DNA of 15,922 nucleotides from an uncultured Gammaproteobacteria bacterium (GCA_913046125.1 CAJWRL010000010.1:1-15922); one strand, 5' to 3'; numbered from the stretch's first letter, positions 1 through 8,218 are shown. Notes: generated by a model from the letters alone, not told the origin. Numbers and translations are program-made.

Positions 1-112
1 TAGAAAGATTATTGAACGATTGCATAACTACGAAACCCCTGAAATAATATCCCTAGAAATATCGGAGGGTAATAAAAAATACTTGAAATGGATACAAGAT
101 GAAATTGATTAA
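1..112 (+). CDS. cutA: CutA divalent-cation tolerance protein, C-terminal fragment
   Basis: Only the last 36 codons are present; the 5' part lies before the window. The frame beginning at base 2 reads RKIIERLHNYETPEIISLEI and continues to a GNKKYLKWIQ segment and TAA. This matches the conserved CutA1 C-terminus (H-x-Y-E-x-P-E-I-I-x-L, then G-N/S-x-x-Y-L-x-W). CutA proteins are small trimeric cytoplasmic proteins linked to copper and divalent-metal tolerance, with an uncertain biochemical role. The gene overlaps dsbD by 14 nt. A cutA-dsbD pair is the known arrangement in E. coli (cutA with dipZ/dsbD), which supports the call. I am confident in the family despite the short fragment. Confidence 0.85.
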   Translation, partial: RKIIERLHNYETPEIISLEISEGNKKYLKWIQDEID

Positions 113-1850
113 AATAACGTTTTTTAATTCACTATTTTTTTTATGCCTATTAGCAGGAGGTGATGTTCATGCCAGTGATCTGCCGATCTCAAAGTCTGAG
201 TTTCTATCACCTGATGAAGCTTTTGTTATGTCCCATGAGGTTGTTAATGACAAGCACATAAAAATAAATTGGAAAATTCATCCAGGCTATTATTTGTACA
301 TGGGCATGTTTGAATTTGAGTCACTTGATGAAAATAACCTAATTCAAAAAGTCGAGATGCCTGATGGCAAGAAAAAAACTGATGAATTCTTTGGTGAAGT
401 CGATATCTATTATTTCTCAACGAGCGCAGATGTTTATTTGGAAAATAATTTCTCTGAGTATCTTGATCTTAAAATAAAATATCAAGGCTGCGCAGATGCA
501 GGACTGTGCTATCCACCAATTTTTAAAACAATCACGGTAAAAAAAAAGTTAACAACATCTAGTCTTCAAAAGACATCAATATTTGATAGTCAAACTGCAA
601 TGAGTGAATCACTCAACATTAACTCTCTGATCTATAACACTTTTATTTTTTACTTAGCTGGATTGTTGTTAGCATTTACTCCTTGTGTCTTACCCATGGT
701 CCCGATTCTCACAGGGATAATCGCTGGACGTGGAAATGTATCTCAAAAAAAATCTCTAACACTCTCAATAGTTTATGTTTTAAGTATGTCATTGACTTAT
801 GCTGTTGCGGGTATAATTGTTGCAACATCAGGAACAAATATACAAGCTAGTTTACAAAATCCTTACGTAATAAGCTTTTTATCCTTTCTATTTTTTATAT
901 TTGCGTTGGCCATGTTCAAATTTTTTAGTATTCAGATGCCCAAATCCATACAAAATCTAGCTACAAAAATAAGCAATAAGCAAAAATCTGGAGATATTAA
1001 AGATGTAGCGACTATGGGTGTATTGTCTGCACTCATAGTGGGTCCCTGTGTAACTGCACCATTAATTGGTGCGCTGATATACATTGCTAGCACGGGAGAT
1101 ATTTTAGTCGGGGGCTTAGCGCTTTTTTTTCTCGGCATTGGAATGGGTACGCCATTAATAGCTTTGGGTTCAACAACAACAAAATTAATCTCAAAAATAG
1201 GTCCCTACCTTGAGCTTGTGAATTATTTTTTTGGAATTCTATTTATTATAGTTTCTGTTTGGTTACTTGAGAGAATCTTGTCAATGGAGACAGCAGCTTA
1301 TTTATGGACTATCTCTGCAGCTTTCCTAATAATAGTATTATTTAAATCGTCAAAGTTATTAAATAATTTATCATCTAAAATCATTGTAGCGACGCTCTCA
1401 GCTCTATCATTTTTTTACATTGGTTTACAAACATATGGAATCATAAATAATAATTATTATGAACCGATAACAAGCTTTATACAAAAAGAACAGAATATTA
1501 AATTCATAACAGTAAAAACAACAAAGAGATTATTTGAAGAAATCAATAAAAGTGATGAGCCTGTAATGGTTGATTTATACGCAGATTGGTGTGTAGCATG
1601 TAAAGAATTAGAAAAATACACATTTAGTGACGAGAGAGTCAGCGAGAAATTGAACAAACTAAAACTTATTAAATTTGACATCACAGAAACGAATGAAGAG
1701 CACTCGAAATATTTACAAAGTATGATGGTCTTTGGGCCGCCTGCTTTATTTTTCTTCAATAAAGATGGTAATGAAATTATTGATGCGAGAATTGTAGGCT
1801 TCATGGACAGTGAAGACTTCTTAAAAGTGCTCAAACTAGTAAAAAATTAA
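99..1850 (+). CDS. dsbD: Thiol:disulfide interchange protein DsbD
   Basis: This is the inner-membrane reductant transporter that passes electrons from cytoplasmic thioredoxin to periplasmic DsbC, CcmG and similar partners. All three modules are visible in 583 aa, near the usual DsbD length. Residues 1-25 form a signal peptide (K2/K5, a Phe/Leu core, AGGDVHA-S). The periplasmic alpha domain carries the Cys pair C131/C137 in YQGCADAGLCYPP. The central membrane domain (about 175-460) has TPCVLPMVP (C196) and GPCVTAPLIGA (C317), the two redox cysteines. The C-terminal thioredoxin-like gamma domain has WCVACK (C498/C501). All six catalytic cysteines are therefore present. The ATG at 99 sits inside the end of cutA and gives a good signal peptide; no close Shine-Dalgarno is visible, so translation may be coupled to cutA. 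Confidence 0.96.
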   Translation: MKLIKITFFNSLFFLCLLAGGDVHASDLPISKSEFLSPDEAFVMSHEVVNDKHIKINWKIHPGYYLYMGMFEFESLDENNLIQKVEMPDGKKKTDEFFGEVDIYYFSTSADVYLENNFSEYLDLKIKYQGCADAGLCYPPIFKTITVKKKLTTSSLQKTSIFDSQTAMSESLNINSLIYNTFIFYLAGLLLAFTPCVLPMVPILTGIIAGRGNVSQKKSLTLSIVYVLSMSLTYAVAGIIVATSGTNIQASLQNPYVISFLSFLFFIFALAMFKFFSIQMPKSIQNLATKISNKQKSGDIKDVATMGVLSALIVGPCVTAPLIGALIYIASTGDILVGGLALFFLGIGMGTPLIALGSTTTKLISKIGPYLELVNYFFGILFIIVSVWLLERILSMETAAYLWTISAAFLIIVLFKSSKLLNNLSSKIIVATLSALSFFYIGLQTYGIINNNYYEPITSFIQKEQNIKFITVKTTKRLFEEINKSDEPVMVDLYADWCVACKELEKYTFSDERVSEKLNKLKLIKFDITETNEEHSKYLQSMMVFGPPALFFFNKDGNEIIDARIVGFMDSEDFLKVLKLVKN

Positions 1851-1867
1851 AATAGAACTTCTATTTT
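1849..1867 (+). terminator. Possible weak terminator hairpin after dsbD
   Basis: Starting at the last base of the dsbD stop codon is an inverted repeat, AAAATAG - AACTT - CTATTTT, 7 bp of stem in 19 nt. The 3' arm ends in four T and is followed by CGCTT. It has the position and A-tract/T-tract look of an intrinsic terminator separating cutA-dsbD from aroQ. The stem contains only one G:C pair, so it would be unstable, and it may be chance in AT-rich DNA. Confidence 0.3.
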
Positions 1868-1915
1868 CGCTTAACTTCATGTAAAATCACTCAAAATTAA
1901 TCAAGTTCTTATAAA

Positions 1916-2347
1916 ATGAATATATTAGTGTTAAACGGTCCTAACTTGAATCTATTGGGTACTCGCGAGCCTGAAGTTTATGGGACAGACAGTCTCAAAG
2001 ATATTGAAGAAAATCTCAAGTCAATTTCTAAAAATCACAACGTAAATATTCGTTTTTATCAGTCTAATTCTGAGAATGAATTAATAAATGAACTTCACAC
2101 TGCAAAGCAGGAAAATGTTGATGCGATTATAATTAATCCGGGTGCTTTCACACACACTAGCATTGCCTTAAGGGATGCATTTCTAGGAGTAGACATACCA
2201 TTTATTGAAGTTCATATTTCAAATATTTATCGTAGAGAAGAATTTAGAAAAAAATCCTTCTTGTCAGATATAAGTGAAGGTTTAATAACAGGGCTAGGAG
2301 TAAGCGGGTATGAGTTTGCTCTGTTGTCAATCATAAAACGAGGTTAA
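1916..2347 (+). CDS. aroQ: 3-dehydroquinate dehydratase, type II
   Basis: AroQ converts 3-dehydroquinate to 3-dehydroshikimate in the cytoplasm, the third step of the shikimate pathway to aromatic amino acids and folate precursors. The 143-aa length is normal for the dodecameric type II enzyme. It starts MNILVLNGPNLNLLGTREPE, holding the active-site R17 and Y22. The other landmarks are INPGAFTHTS (N74, H80) and FIEVHISN (H100, the general acid). The gene starts 65 nt after dsbD and ends 2 nt before accB. An aroQ-accB-accC order is common in gammaproteobacteria. TAAAAT at 1882-1887 could be a -10 element, but no good -35 accompanies it. Confidence 0.97.
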   Translation: MNILVLNGPNLNLLGTREPEVYGTDSLKDIEENLKSISKNHNVNIRFYQSNSENELINELHTAKQENVDAIIINPGAFTHTSIALRDAFLGVDIPFIEVHISNIYRREEFRKKSFLSDISEGLITGLGVSGYEFALLSIIKRG

Positions 2348-2349
2348 GC

Positions 2350-2817
2350 ATGGATTTAAGAAAAATTAAAAAATTAATGGAGCTTCTTGAGGAGAGTGGG
2401 ATCGCAGAAATTGAAGTTAAAGAGGGTGAGGAGTCTATAAAACTATCTAGGAATATCTCATCTACCACGAACATGCAGGTCCCTCAAATAATTCAACAAC
2501 CTACACAAGCCAGTCAACCTCCTACTAATCAACAGGCTTCTGATATAGGGACTAACGCTGATGATAATTTAAAAAAAGATAAAAGGAACACTGTGAATTC
2601 ACCTATGGTCGGGACATTCTATGCATCAGCTTCACCGGAATCTAAGCCATTCGTAACCATCGGTCAATCTGTAAAAAAAGGAGACACATTATGCATACTA
2701 GAGGCAATGAAAATGATGAATCAAGTGCAAGCGGAATCTGATGGAAAAATAGTTGAGATACTTGTTGATAATGCCGAACCAGTTGAATTTGACCAACCAT
2801 TGTTTGTTTTAGAATGA
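2350..2817 (+). CDS. accB: Biotin carboxyl carrier protein of acetyl-CoA carboxylase
   Basis: AccB carries the biotin that moves CO2 between biotin carboxylase (AccC) and carboxyltransferase (AccAD) in malonyl-CoA synthesis, the committed step of fatty acid synthesis. The N-terminal segment MDLRKIKKLMELLEESGIAE is typical. A Gln/Pro/Thr-rich flexible linker covers about residues 38-80. The biotinyl domain follows, with the EAMKMMN biotinylation motif (K121), and the C-terminus is FDQPLFVLE. Length is 155 aa, as in E. coli. It follows aroQ by 2 nt, with GAGG inside the aroQ end as the likely ribosome site, and overlaps accC by 4 nt (ATGA), which suits coupled production of the two subunits. 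Confidence 0.97.
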   Translation: MDLRKIKKLMELLEESGIAEIEVKEGEESIKLSRNISSTTNMQVPQIIQQPTQASQPPTNQQASDIGTNADDNLKKDKRNTVNSPMVGTFYASASPESKPFVTIGQSVKKGDTLCILEAMKMMNQVQAESDGKIVEILVDNAEPVEFDQPLFVLE

Positions 2818-4160
2818 TAAGCAAAGTACTAATAGCTAACAGAGGTGAAATTGCACTCAGAGTAATGAGGGCATGTAAAAAAATGGGGATCAAGACAGTT
2901 GCAGTGCATTCAACTGCTGATAGACAGCTCGCTCACGTCAAGCTAGCTGATGAGTCAGTTTGCATTGGTGGACCAAATCCAAAAGAAAGTTATCTGAATA
3001 TGCCCTCAATTATAAGCGCTGCAGAATTAACAAATTCAGATGCAATTCATCCTGGCTATGGTTTTTTATCAGAATCTGAGATGTTTGCAGAAATTATAGA
3101 AACAAATAAGTTTAAGTTTATAGGGCCTACAAGCAAAGTCTTAAATAAAATGGGTGACAAAATTAAAGCAAAGAAAGCGATGAAAGATTTTGGTGTCCCA
3201 TGTATCCCCGGATATGATGGTGTCTTACCTGAGCAGCCAAATAAAGAAATGTTGAAAAAAATTGATGAGATAGGATATCCAATTATGCTAAAGGCAATTC
3301 ATGGTGGTGGCGGAAGAGGAATGATGATTGTAGAAAAAAAATCAGACCTAGCAAATAGCATGAATCTAGTTAGAACAGAGGCAAAAAATGCATTTGGTAA
3401 TGGGGACCTGTACTTTGAAAAATATTACGATAACCCAAGACATATTGAAATACAAATAATGAGTGATGAGCATGGAAATGCTGTTCATTTTGGTGAGAGA
3501 GATTGCTCAATGCAAAGAAGAAATCAAAAAATAATTGAAGAGACTCAGGCGTGTGGCATTAAAAGAGAAGAGATTGATAAAATAGGTGCTGTATGTTCAG
3601 AGGCTTGTATAAAACTTGGATATACAGGTGCTGGAACTTTCGAATTTTTATATCAAGATGGGCAATTTAGCTTCATAGAGATGAATACGAGAATCCAAGT
3701 TGAGCATCCTGTTACTGAGCTTGTTACAAATACAGATTTGATAGCTGAACAAATAAATGTCGCATCTGGTGAGAGATTGAGCATGAAGCAAGAGGATATA
3801 TCGCTTAAAGGTCATGCCATTGAATGTAGAATAAACGCTGAGGATCCCAAGACATTTATACCCTCGCCTGGCAAAATAGAGGTGTTCCATGCGCCAGGGG
3901 GGCCAGGAGTACGAATAGATACACATGTTTACAGTGGGTATTCAGTCCCCCCTTTCTATGATTCTTTACTAGCCAAGTTGATCACATATGACAAGACCAG
4001 AAAGCTTGCTATAGAGAAAATGTACCAAGCGCTCAGTGAAACTGTTGTTCAAGGTGTAAAGACTAATATAGAATTACATAAGAAGTTACTTAGAACAGAT
4101 TTCTTCACCTCAGGTAAGTACTCCATTAACACGCTTACAGAATATATTAAAAATAATTAG
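2814..4160 (+). CDS. accC: Biotin carboxylase subunit of acetyl-CoA carboxylase
   Basis: AccC is the ATP-grasp enzyme that carboxylates the biotin on AccB using bicarbonate and ATP. At 448 aa it matches the 449-aa E. coli protein. Visible landmarks are the N-terminal KVLIANRGEIALRVMRA, HPGYGFLSE, the ATP-binding K160 followed by the HGGGGRGM glycine loop (H163 on), FGERDCSMQRRNQK, and the metal/catalytic segment EMNTRIQVEHPVTE (E289, R293). The ATG overlaps the accB stop. In many gammaproteobacteria accC is followed by prmA, sometimes dusB, before fis. Here it is followed after 82 nt directly by the fis-like gene. The T8 run just after the stop has no GC stem before it. Confidence 0.98.
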   Translation: MISKVLIANRGEIALRVMRACKKMGIKTVAVHSTADRQLAHVKLADESVCIGGPNPKESYLNMPSIISAAELTNSDAIHPGYGFLSESEMFAEIIETNKFKFIGPTSKVLNKMGDKIKAKKAMKDFGVPCIPGYDGVLPEQPNKEMLKKIDEIGYPIMLKAIHGGGGRGMMIVEKKSDLANSMNLVRTEAKNAFGNGDLYFEKYYDNPRHIEIQIMSDEHGNAVHFGERDCSMQRRNQKIIEETQACGIKREEIDKIGAVCSEACIKLGYTGAGTFEFLYQDGQFSFIEMNTRIQVEHPVTELVTNTDLIAEQINVASGERLSMKQEDISLKGHAIECRINAEDPKTFIPSPGKIEVFHAPGGPGVRIDTHVYSGYSVPPFYDSLLAKLITYDKTRKLAIEKMYQALSETVVQGVKTNIELHKKLLRTDFFTSGKYSINTLTEYIKNN

Positions 4161-4178
4161 TTTTTTTTCAAATAGTCT

Positions 4179-4206
4179 TTATCAATAGCTCCTTTGATTG
4201 TAGAAT
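4179..4206 (+). promoter_or_regulatory. Candidate sigma-70 type promoter for fis-purH-purD
   Basis: TTATCA (4179-4184) and TAGAAT (4201-4206) are separated by 16 nt, matching 4/6 and 5/6 of the -35 and -10 consensus. A start site near 4213 would leave about 30 nt of leader before the fis ATG at 4243. This is a reading by eye in AT-rich DNA. The location, in the longest intergenic gap and ahead of a run of coupled genes, makes it plausible. Confidence 0.35.
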
Positions 4207-4225
4207 ATTCCACTCGGGAGTATTC
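4203..4225. repeat. Imperfect inverted repeat upstream of fis (possible operator or leader hairpin)
   Basis: GAATATTCC - ACTCG - GGAGTATTC is a 23-bp dyad with one mismatch, which becomes a G:U pair in RNA. It overlaps the proposed -10 element and start site. It is followed at 4226-4237 by a second, perfect 12-bp palindrome, ATTTCTAGAAAT, just ahead of the fis start codon, where no Shine-Dalgarno is seen. There is no T-tract after the dyad, so it does not look like a terminator. It could bind a regulator, possibly Fis itself, or fold in the leader. Function is inferred from position only. Confidence 0.4.
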
Positions 4226-4242
4226 ATTTCTAGAAATTTAAG

Positions 4243-4512
4243 ATGAAGAAGAACAGAATCACAAAAAATTTATCAAATAGTAGTCTCAGTGCTGTAGTAA
4301 AAAAAGAAGCTAACGCATTTATCAAAAACATGAATGGAAATGGCAGCAAATCTAATATGCATAGCTTATTTTTGAATGATACAGAACGTACTCTAATAGA
4401 CACTGTTCTAGAAACATGTAATGGAAATGTCACTAAATCAGCAGATTTTCTGGGAATAAGCCGCGGGACACTTATAAAAAGAATAAAAGAGTATAATCTT
4501 AAGATTAAATGA
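4243..4512 (+). CDS. fis: Fis-family nucleoid-associated DNA-binding protein
   Basis: A small DNA-binding protein of 89 aa (E. coli Fis is 98). The C-terminal half aligns by eye with Fis, including the helix-turn-helix GNVTKSADFLGISRGTLIKR (E. coli [20 protein letters not shown]). The preceding segment, about 15-60, fits the Fis core helices (for example NAFIKNMNG against NYFAQLNG). The first 15 residues are Lys/Asn/Ser-rich and unlike E. coli. Fis bends DNA and modulates transcription of many growth-linked genes; an NtrC-type C-terminal domain has the same fold, but the short length and the location ahead of purH favour Fis. It overlaps purH by 4 nt (ATGA). No Shine-Dalgarno precedes the ATG. 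Confidence 0.85.
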   Translation: MKKNRITKNLSNSSLSAVVKKEANAFIKNMNGNGSKSNMHSLFLNDTERTLIDTVLETCNGNVTKSADFLGISRGTLIKRIKEYNLKIK

Positions 4513-6056
4513 AGAAAATTGCTCTAATAAGCGTTTCTGACAAAACCGACATAGATTCAATTGCATCAGAACTATCAAAGATGGGGTACGATATCATATC
4601 AACCGGTGGTACAGCTAAACACCTCATCAGTAAAGGTATTAAAATTATACCCATATCAGAGTTCACAAATTTTGAGGAAATTCTTGAAGGAAGAGTAAAA
4701 ACTCTTCACCCTGTTATTCATGCTGGTATCCTTGCAAAATCTAAAAAAGACATTGAAGATCTTCGAGACTCAAAATATTCCCTCATTGATGTTGTAATAG
4801 TAAACTTGTATCCCTTTGAGAAAACGATATCTAAAAGAGGTTGTACCTTTAGTAATGCTATAGAGAACATTGATATTGGAGGTCCAACACTTTTAAGAGC
4901 GTCAGCTAAGAATCATAATCGAGTGACTGTATTGACTGATCCTTCTGACTATAGTCTGGTCCTCGAGGAACTTGCTAAAAACGGTAAGGTTAGACCATCC
5001 ACAAGATTGAAGCTTGCAGCTAAGGTTTTCTCTAAAGTATCAAAATATGACTCACTAATATCGTCTTACCTGAACAGTAAATCAACAAAAGATGAGGGTT
5101 TTATGCAAGAGGAGATTTCTATAAATGCACAAGAGCTTGATAAGCTTAGGTACGGAGAGAACCCTCATCAAAAAGCTAAATTATACAAGGTATCTAAACC
5201 TTCACTGGCTGCTTTTGATTATAATCAACTTTCAGGGAAAGCGCTTTCCTTTAACAATCTTGTCGATACAGAGAGCGCTTATTCATGTGTAGAACAGTTT
5301 AGTCGCCCAAGTTGTGTAATTGTGAAGCATGCAAATCCATGTGGAGCAGCATGTGCGGATGACTTAAAGCAAGCATATAATTATGCTTATAAAACTGATC
5401 CCACCTCTGCGTTTGGAGGTATAATTGTATTCAATAAAAAACCAAGTTCTATACTTATAAAAAAAATTATTGAAAAACAGTTCGTTGAAGTCATTGCAGC
5501 TCCCTCATTTGATAAAAATATACTGGAAGTTATCAAGAATAAACCTAACATAAGAATTCTTGAAATAAAGTTGAAAGGTAAAAATGATTTAATATACGAA
5601 ACAAAACTCTTAAGAGATAAACTTCTGATTCAAGAAAAAGACGAGAAGTCTGTAACAAAAAAATCTTTGTCTGTTGTAACGAAAAAAAAGCCTACGACCA
5701 AACAATTAGACGATATGTTATTTGCTTTTAAAATAGCAAGGTACGTAAAATCAAATTCAATTGTTTTCGTGAAAAATAATAAGACGCTAGCTATAGGAGC
5801 GGGACAAATGAGTAGAATTGATTCTACAAATATAGCATTTAATAAATCAAAAAAAGAGAGAATATCGCTTAAGGGGTCAGTCATGGCATCTGAAGCTTTT
5901 TTCCCATTTAGAGATAATGTTGATTTAGCTAAAAAAATTGGTGTATCTGCGATCATTCAGCCTGGCGGATCTTTAAATGATGATAAGATAATTGACGTTG
6001 CAGACAAACATAAGCTAGCAATGTGTTTTTCACATACAAGAGTGTTCAAGCATTAA
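4509..6056 (+). CDS. purH: Bifunctional AICAR formyltransferase / IMP cyclohydrolase
   Basis: PurH carries out the last two steps of IMP synthesis: formylation of AICAR by 10-formyl-tetrahydrofolate, then ring closure. Length is 515 aa, near the family's usual 520-530. The N-terminal cyclohydrolase (MGS-like) domain shows ISVSDKT (8-14), STGGTAKHL (31-39), GRVKTLHP (61-68, K64) and NIDIGGPTLLRASAKN (from 120). The formyltransferase domain shows LRYGENPHQKA, KHANPCGAA (catalytic K273-H274), DPTSAFGGI, ASEAFFPFRD and QPGGS. The C-terminus, FSHTRVFKH, corresponds to the usual TGMRHFRH. The start overlaps fis by 4 nt and the stop shares one base with purD (TAATG). Its one-carbon donor depends on the folate genes found at 9874-11868. 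Confidence 0.98.
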   Translation: MKKIALISVSDKTDIDSIASELSKMGYDIISTGGTAKHLISKGIKIIPISEFTNFEEILEGRVKTLHPVIHAGILAKSKKDIEDLRDSKYSLIDVVIVNLYPFEKTISKRGCTFSNAIENIDIGGPTLLRASAKNHNRVTVLTDPSDYSLVLEELAKNGKVRPSTRLKLAAKVFSKVSKYDSLISSYLNSKSTKDEGFMQEEISINAQELDKLRYGENPHQKAKLYKVSKPSLAAFDYNQLSGKALSFNNLVDTESAYSCVEQFSRPSCVIVKHANPCGAACADDLKQAYNYAYKTDPTSAFGGIIVFNKKPSSILIKKIIEKQFVEVIAAPSFDKNILEVIKNKPNIRILEIKLKGKNDLIYETKLLRDKLLIQEKDEKSVTKKSLSVVTKKKPTTKQLDDMLFAFKIARYVKSNSIVFVKNNKTLAIGAGQMSRIDSTNIAFNKSKKERISLKGSVMASEAFFPFRDNVDLAKKIGVSAIIQPGGSLNDDKIIDVADKHKLAMCFSHTRVFKH

Positions 6057-7399
6057 TGAGCTTAAAAATATTAATTATTGGGTCCGGTGGTAGAGAACAT
6101 GCGATTGCGTGGTTAATATCGAAGTCAAAACGTCAAGTTGATAAGATTTATGTGATGCCAGGAAATGCTGGAACAATAACAGAAAAAAATGTTTTCAATA
6201 TTGATATTGATATAAACAACAAAGATGAAGTATTAAATTTTGCTATTCAGAATACAATTGACCTTACGATAGTTGGACCTGAAGTCCCTCTGGTGGATGG
6301 AATAAGTGATTTGTTTGAGAGGAATAATCTTAATATTTTTGGACCAAAAAAGTATTTCGCACAGTTAGAGGGATCAAAAGTATTTTCTAAAAAATTTATG
6401 CAAGATAATAAATTACCTACGGCTGATTATAAGGAATTTGATGATATTGAAAAAGCTGTTTACTACGTAAAATCAAAAAAACCTCCTATCGTTGTTAAAT
6501 ATGACGGCTTGGCAGCTGGTAAGGGGGTTGATGTATGCGAATCTCAAGATCAGGCAGAATCTTCTATAAAAAATCTTCTCAAACCAAAAGAAAAGATAAT
6601 AGTTGAAGATTTCATCAAAGGCATAGAGCTTTCATCTATATATATATGTAATCCTAATGCATCGAAGAAAACTATTGGCTTACCATGGATAAAAGATTAC
6701 AAGTCCCGTGATGAATACAACTCAGGTCCAAATACAGGAGGTATGGGTGCGATTACTCATCCATATTGTTCTTTCAAAAAAAATGATGTCTACTCACTCA
6801 ACACTGAAATTGAAAAGATTATTATCAAAACCATTGTATCAATCAATAATAGCTCTGGTGATCAAAGTAACTATAATGGTTTTTTATATCTTGGCTTAAT
6901 GATATCTACAGAAGACAACAAGCCATACCTCCTAGAGTATAATTGTAGAATGGGAGATCCTGAAACTCAGAATCTAATGATGTATTTATACAATAATGAT
7001 GTCGATTTTCTTGATTTGATTGGTTTTAATAATTCAGAATATCCTGATAACTTTAATCTAACATTCATAGATGACAAAAAATATTCTGGTTTTTGTTGCA
7101 CGGTTGTACTTGCGGCAAACGGCTACCCTTCAGAACCAAAGAAAGATTTTTTTGTGGACTTATCTGGAATAAAGGAAAGTTCAAATTTAAAAGTCTTTCA
7201 CGCGGGTACCAAAATTAATAATGGTGCAGTAAAAGTCACAGGAGGAAGAATATTGTCAGTTAATACGTGCTGTGATAGTAAACAAGAAGCAATAGACCTA
7301 GCTTATGAAAACATTAGAAGAATTAGAGCCTACAATGATCCTGAATTGCGAGATGAAGACGTATCTTTAGTTTTCTTTAGAAGTGATATAGGTTCCTAA
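6056..7399 (+). CDS. purD: Phosphoribosylamine-glycine ligase (GAR synthetase)
   Basis: PurD is the ATP-grasp ligase joining glycine to phosphoribosylamine, the second step of purine synthesis. I place the start at the ATG at 6056, giving 447 aa that begin MSLKILIIGSGGREHAIAWL. An in-frame ATG at 6023 would only add 11 unrelated residues inside purH. Landmarks are GSGGREHA (9-16), MPGNAGT, VGPEVPL, KYDGLAAGKGV, NTGGMGA (226-232) and NCRMGDPETQ (296-305). Length is close to E. coli PurD (429 aa). The start shares one base with the purH stop. The stop codon ends at 7399 and directly abuts the end of mutM on the other strand, leaving no room for a separate terminator. Confidence 0.97.
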   Translation: MSLKILIIGSGGREHAIAWLISKSKRQVDKIYVMPGNAGTITEKNVFNIDIDINNKDEVLNFAIQNTIDLTIVGPEVPLVDGISDLFERNNLNIFGPKKYFAQLEGSKVFSKKFMQDNKLPTADYKEFDDIEKAVYYVKSKKPPIVVKYDGLAAGKGVDVCESQDQAESSIKNLLKPKEKIIVEDFIKGIELSSIYICNPNASKKTIGLPWIKDYKSRDEYNSGPNTGGMGAITHPYCSFKKNDVYSLNTEIEKIIIKTIVSINNSSGDQSNYNGFLYLGLMISTEDNKPYLLEYNCRMGDPETQNLMMYLYNNDVDFLDLIGFNNSEYPDNFNLTFIDDKKYSGFCCTVVLAANGYPSEPKKDFFVDLSGIKESSNLKVFHAGTKINNGAVKVTGGRILSVNTCCDSKQEAIDLAYENIRRIRAYNDPELRDEDVSLVFFRSDIGS

Positions 7400-8218
7400 T
7401 CAAAGCTTCTGACATTTATCACAAAAAAATGATGATCGCCCTGAAATTTTTATATTACTAATTAAATTTTTTTTATGGATAGGGCAATATTTTTTTTTAT
7501 AGACTAAGAGCTTCTGTGTAAAATAGCCAGGCTTACCCTCAGCATTTACAAAATCTTTTATCGTCGATCCTCCCATCGATATTGCCTTTGATAAAACTTG
7601 TTTTATATTTTTTACCAATATTTCATATTTTTTTTTCGAGATTTTATTAGCTGAGGATGATGGATGAATTTTAGATAGAAACAATGACTCAGCAGCATAA
7701 ATATTACCTATACCGACAACAACCTTCTGATTCATAATTAGTTCTTTTACAGAGCAGGACCGCCTGTTTGCTTTATCAAATAAGTAATCTGAATTGAATC
7801 CCTCCGACATAGGCTCTGGTCCTAAGCCTTTCAACAAAAACATATTACTAGGTTCATTAGTGACGTGAATGGAACCAAATTTTCTCACATCGTTATAAAC
7901 AAGCACATACTCATCAAAGTACAATACAAGATGATCATGCTTCCGCTTCTTGTATTCACTAATTTTTCTAAAGTAAATTATACCCGTCATTCCTAAATGT
8001 ATAACGATAGTTAACATAGGCTCATCAAACTGAAGTAAAATATACTTACCTCTCCTTGTTACTAGCTTTATAGTCTTGCTTTTTGTGTTGCCAATTTTCT
8101 TAGTATCGATAGGCCATCTTAGTTTCTTATCTAAAACCTTAATATTTTTAATCTTTTTATGAAGGACTCTCTCATACACGTAGGTCTTAACAGTCTCAAC
8201 TTCCGGTAATTCAGGCAT
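7400..8218 (-). CDS. mutM: Formamidopyrimidine-DNA glycosylase / AP lyase
   Basis: MutM (Fpg) excises oxidised purines such as 8-oxoguanine and nicks the abasic site. It starts MPELPEVETVK, with the catalytic Pro2 and Glu3, and K58 in TRRGKYILLQF. Other motifs are HLGMTG, NDVRKFG, GLGPEP, VVGIGNIYAAE, GGSTIKDF and GKPGYF. Length is 272 aa (E. coli 269). The C-terminal zinc finger reads C245-P-I-H248 ... C266-D-K-C269, whereas the usual finger has four cysteines; His is a good zinc ligand, so activity is probably kept. The gene is convergent with purD and divergent from the desaturase. A TATACT box at 8232-8237, read on the minus strand, could be its -10, though the -35 is unclear. Confidence 0.96.
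   Translation of the reverse strand: MPELPEVETVKTYVYERVLHKKIKNIKVLDKKLRWPIDTKKIGNTKSKTIKLVTRRGKYILLQFDEPMLTIVIHLGMTGIIYFRKISEYKKRKHDHLVLYFDEYVLVYNDVRKFGSIHVTNEPSNMFLLKGLGPEPMSEGFNSDYLFDKANRRSCSVKELIMNQKVVVGIGNIYAAESLFLSKIHPSSSANKISKKKYEILVKNIKQVLSKAISMGGSTIKDFVNAEGKPGYFTQKLLVYKKKYCPIHKKNLISNIKISGRSSFFCDKCQKL

Noticed and set aside
64..70. GGAGGGT as the Shine-Dalgarno for dsbD
   Set aside because: It lies 28 nt before the dsbD ATG, too far for initiation, and it encodes part of the conserved CutA C-terminus.
932..1138. Minus-strand open frame within dsbD
   Set aside because: It is antisense to a conserved membrane segment of dsbD, has no recognisable motif, and is explained by the coding sequence on the other strand.
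3648..3926. Minus-strand open frame within accC
   Set aside because: It is antisense to conserved ATP-grasp sequence, with no protein-like features of its own.
4161..4168. T8 run after accC as an intrinsic terminator
   Set aside because: The sequence before it has no GC-containing stem; only A/T pairs could form.
4203..4225. Dyad as a PurR operator
   Set aside because: It does not resemble the E. coli PurR consensus; only its position near pur genes suggested it.
6023..6055. Upstream in-frame ATG as the purD start
   Set aside because: It would add 11 residues with no family similarity, while the ATG at 6056 overlaps the purH stop and begins at the conserved GSGGREHA region.
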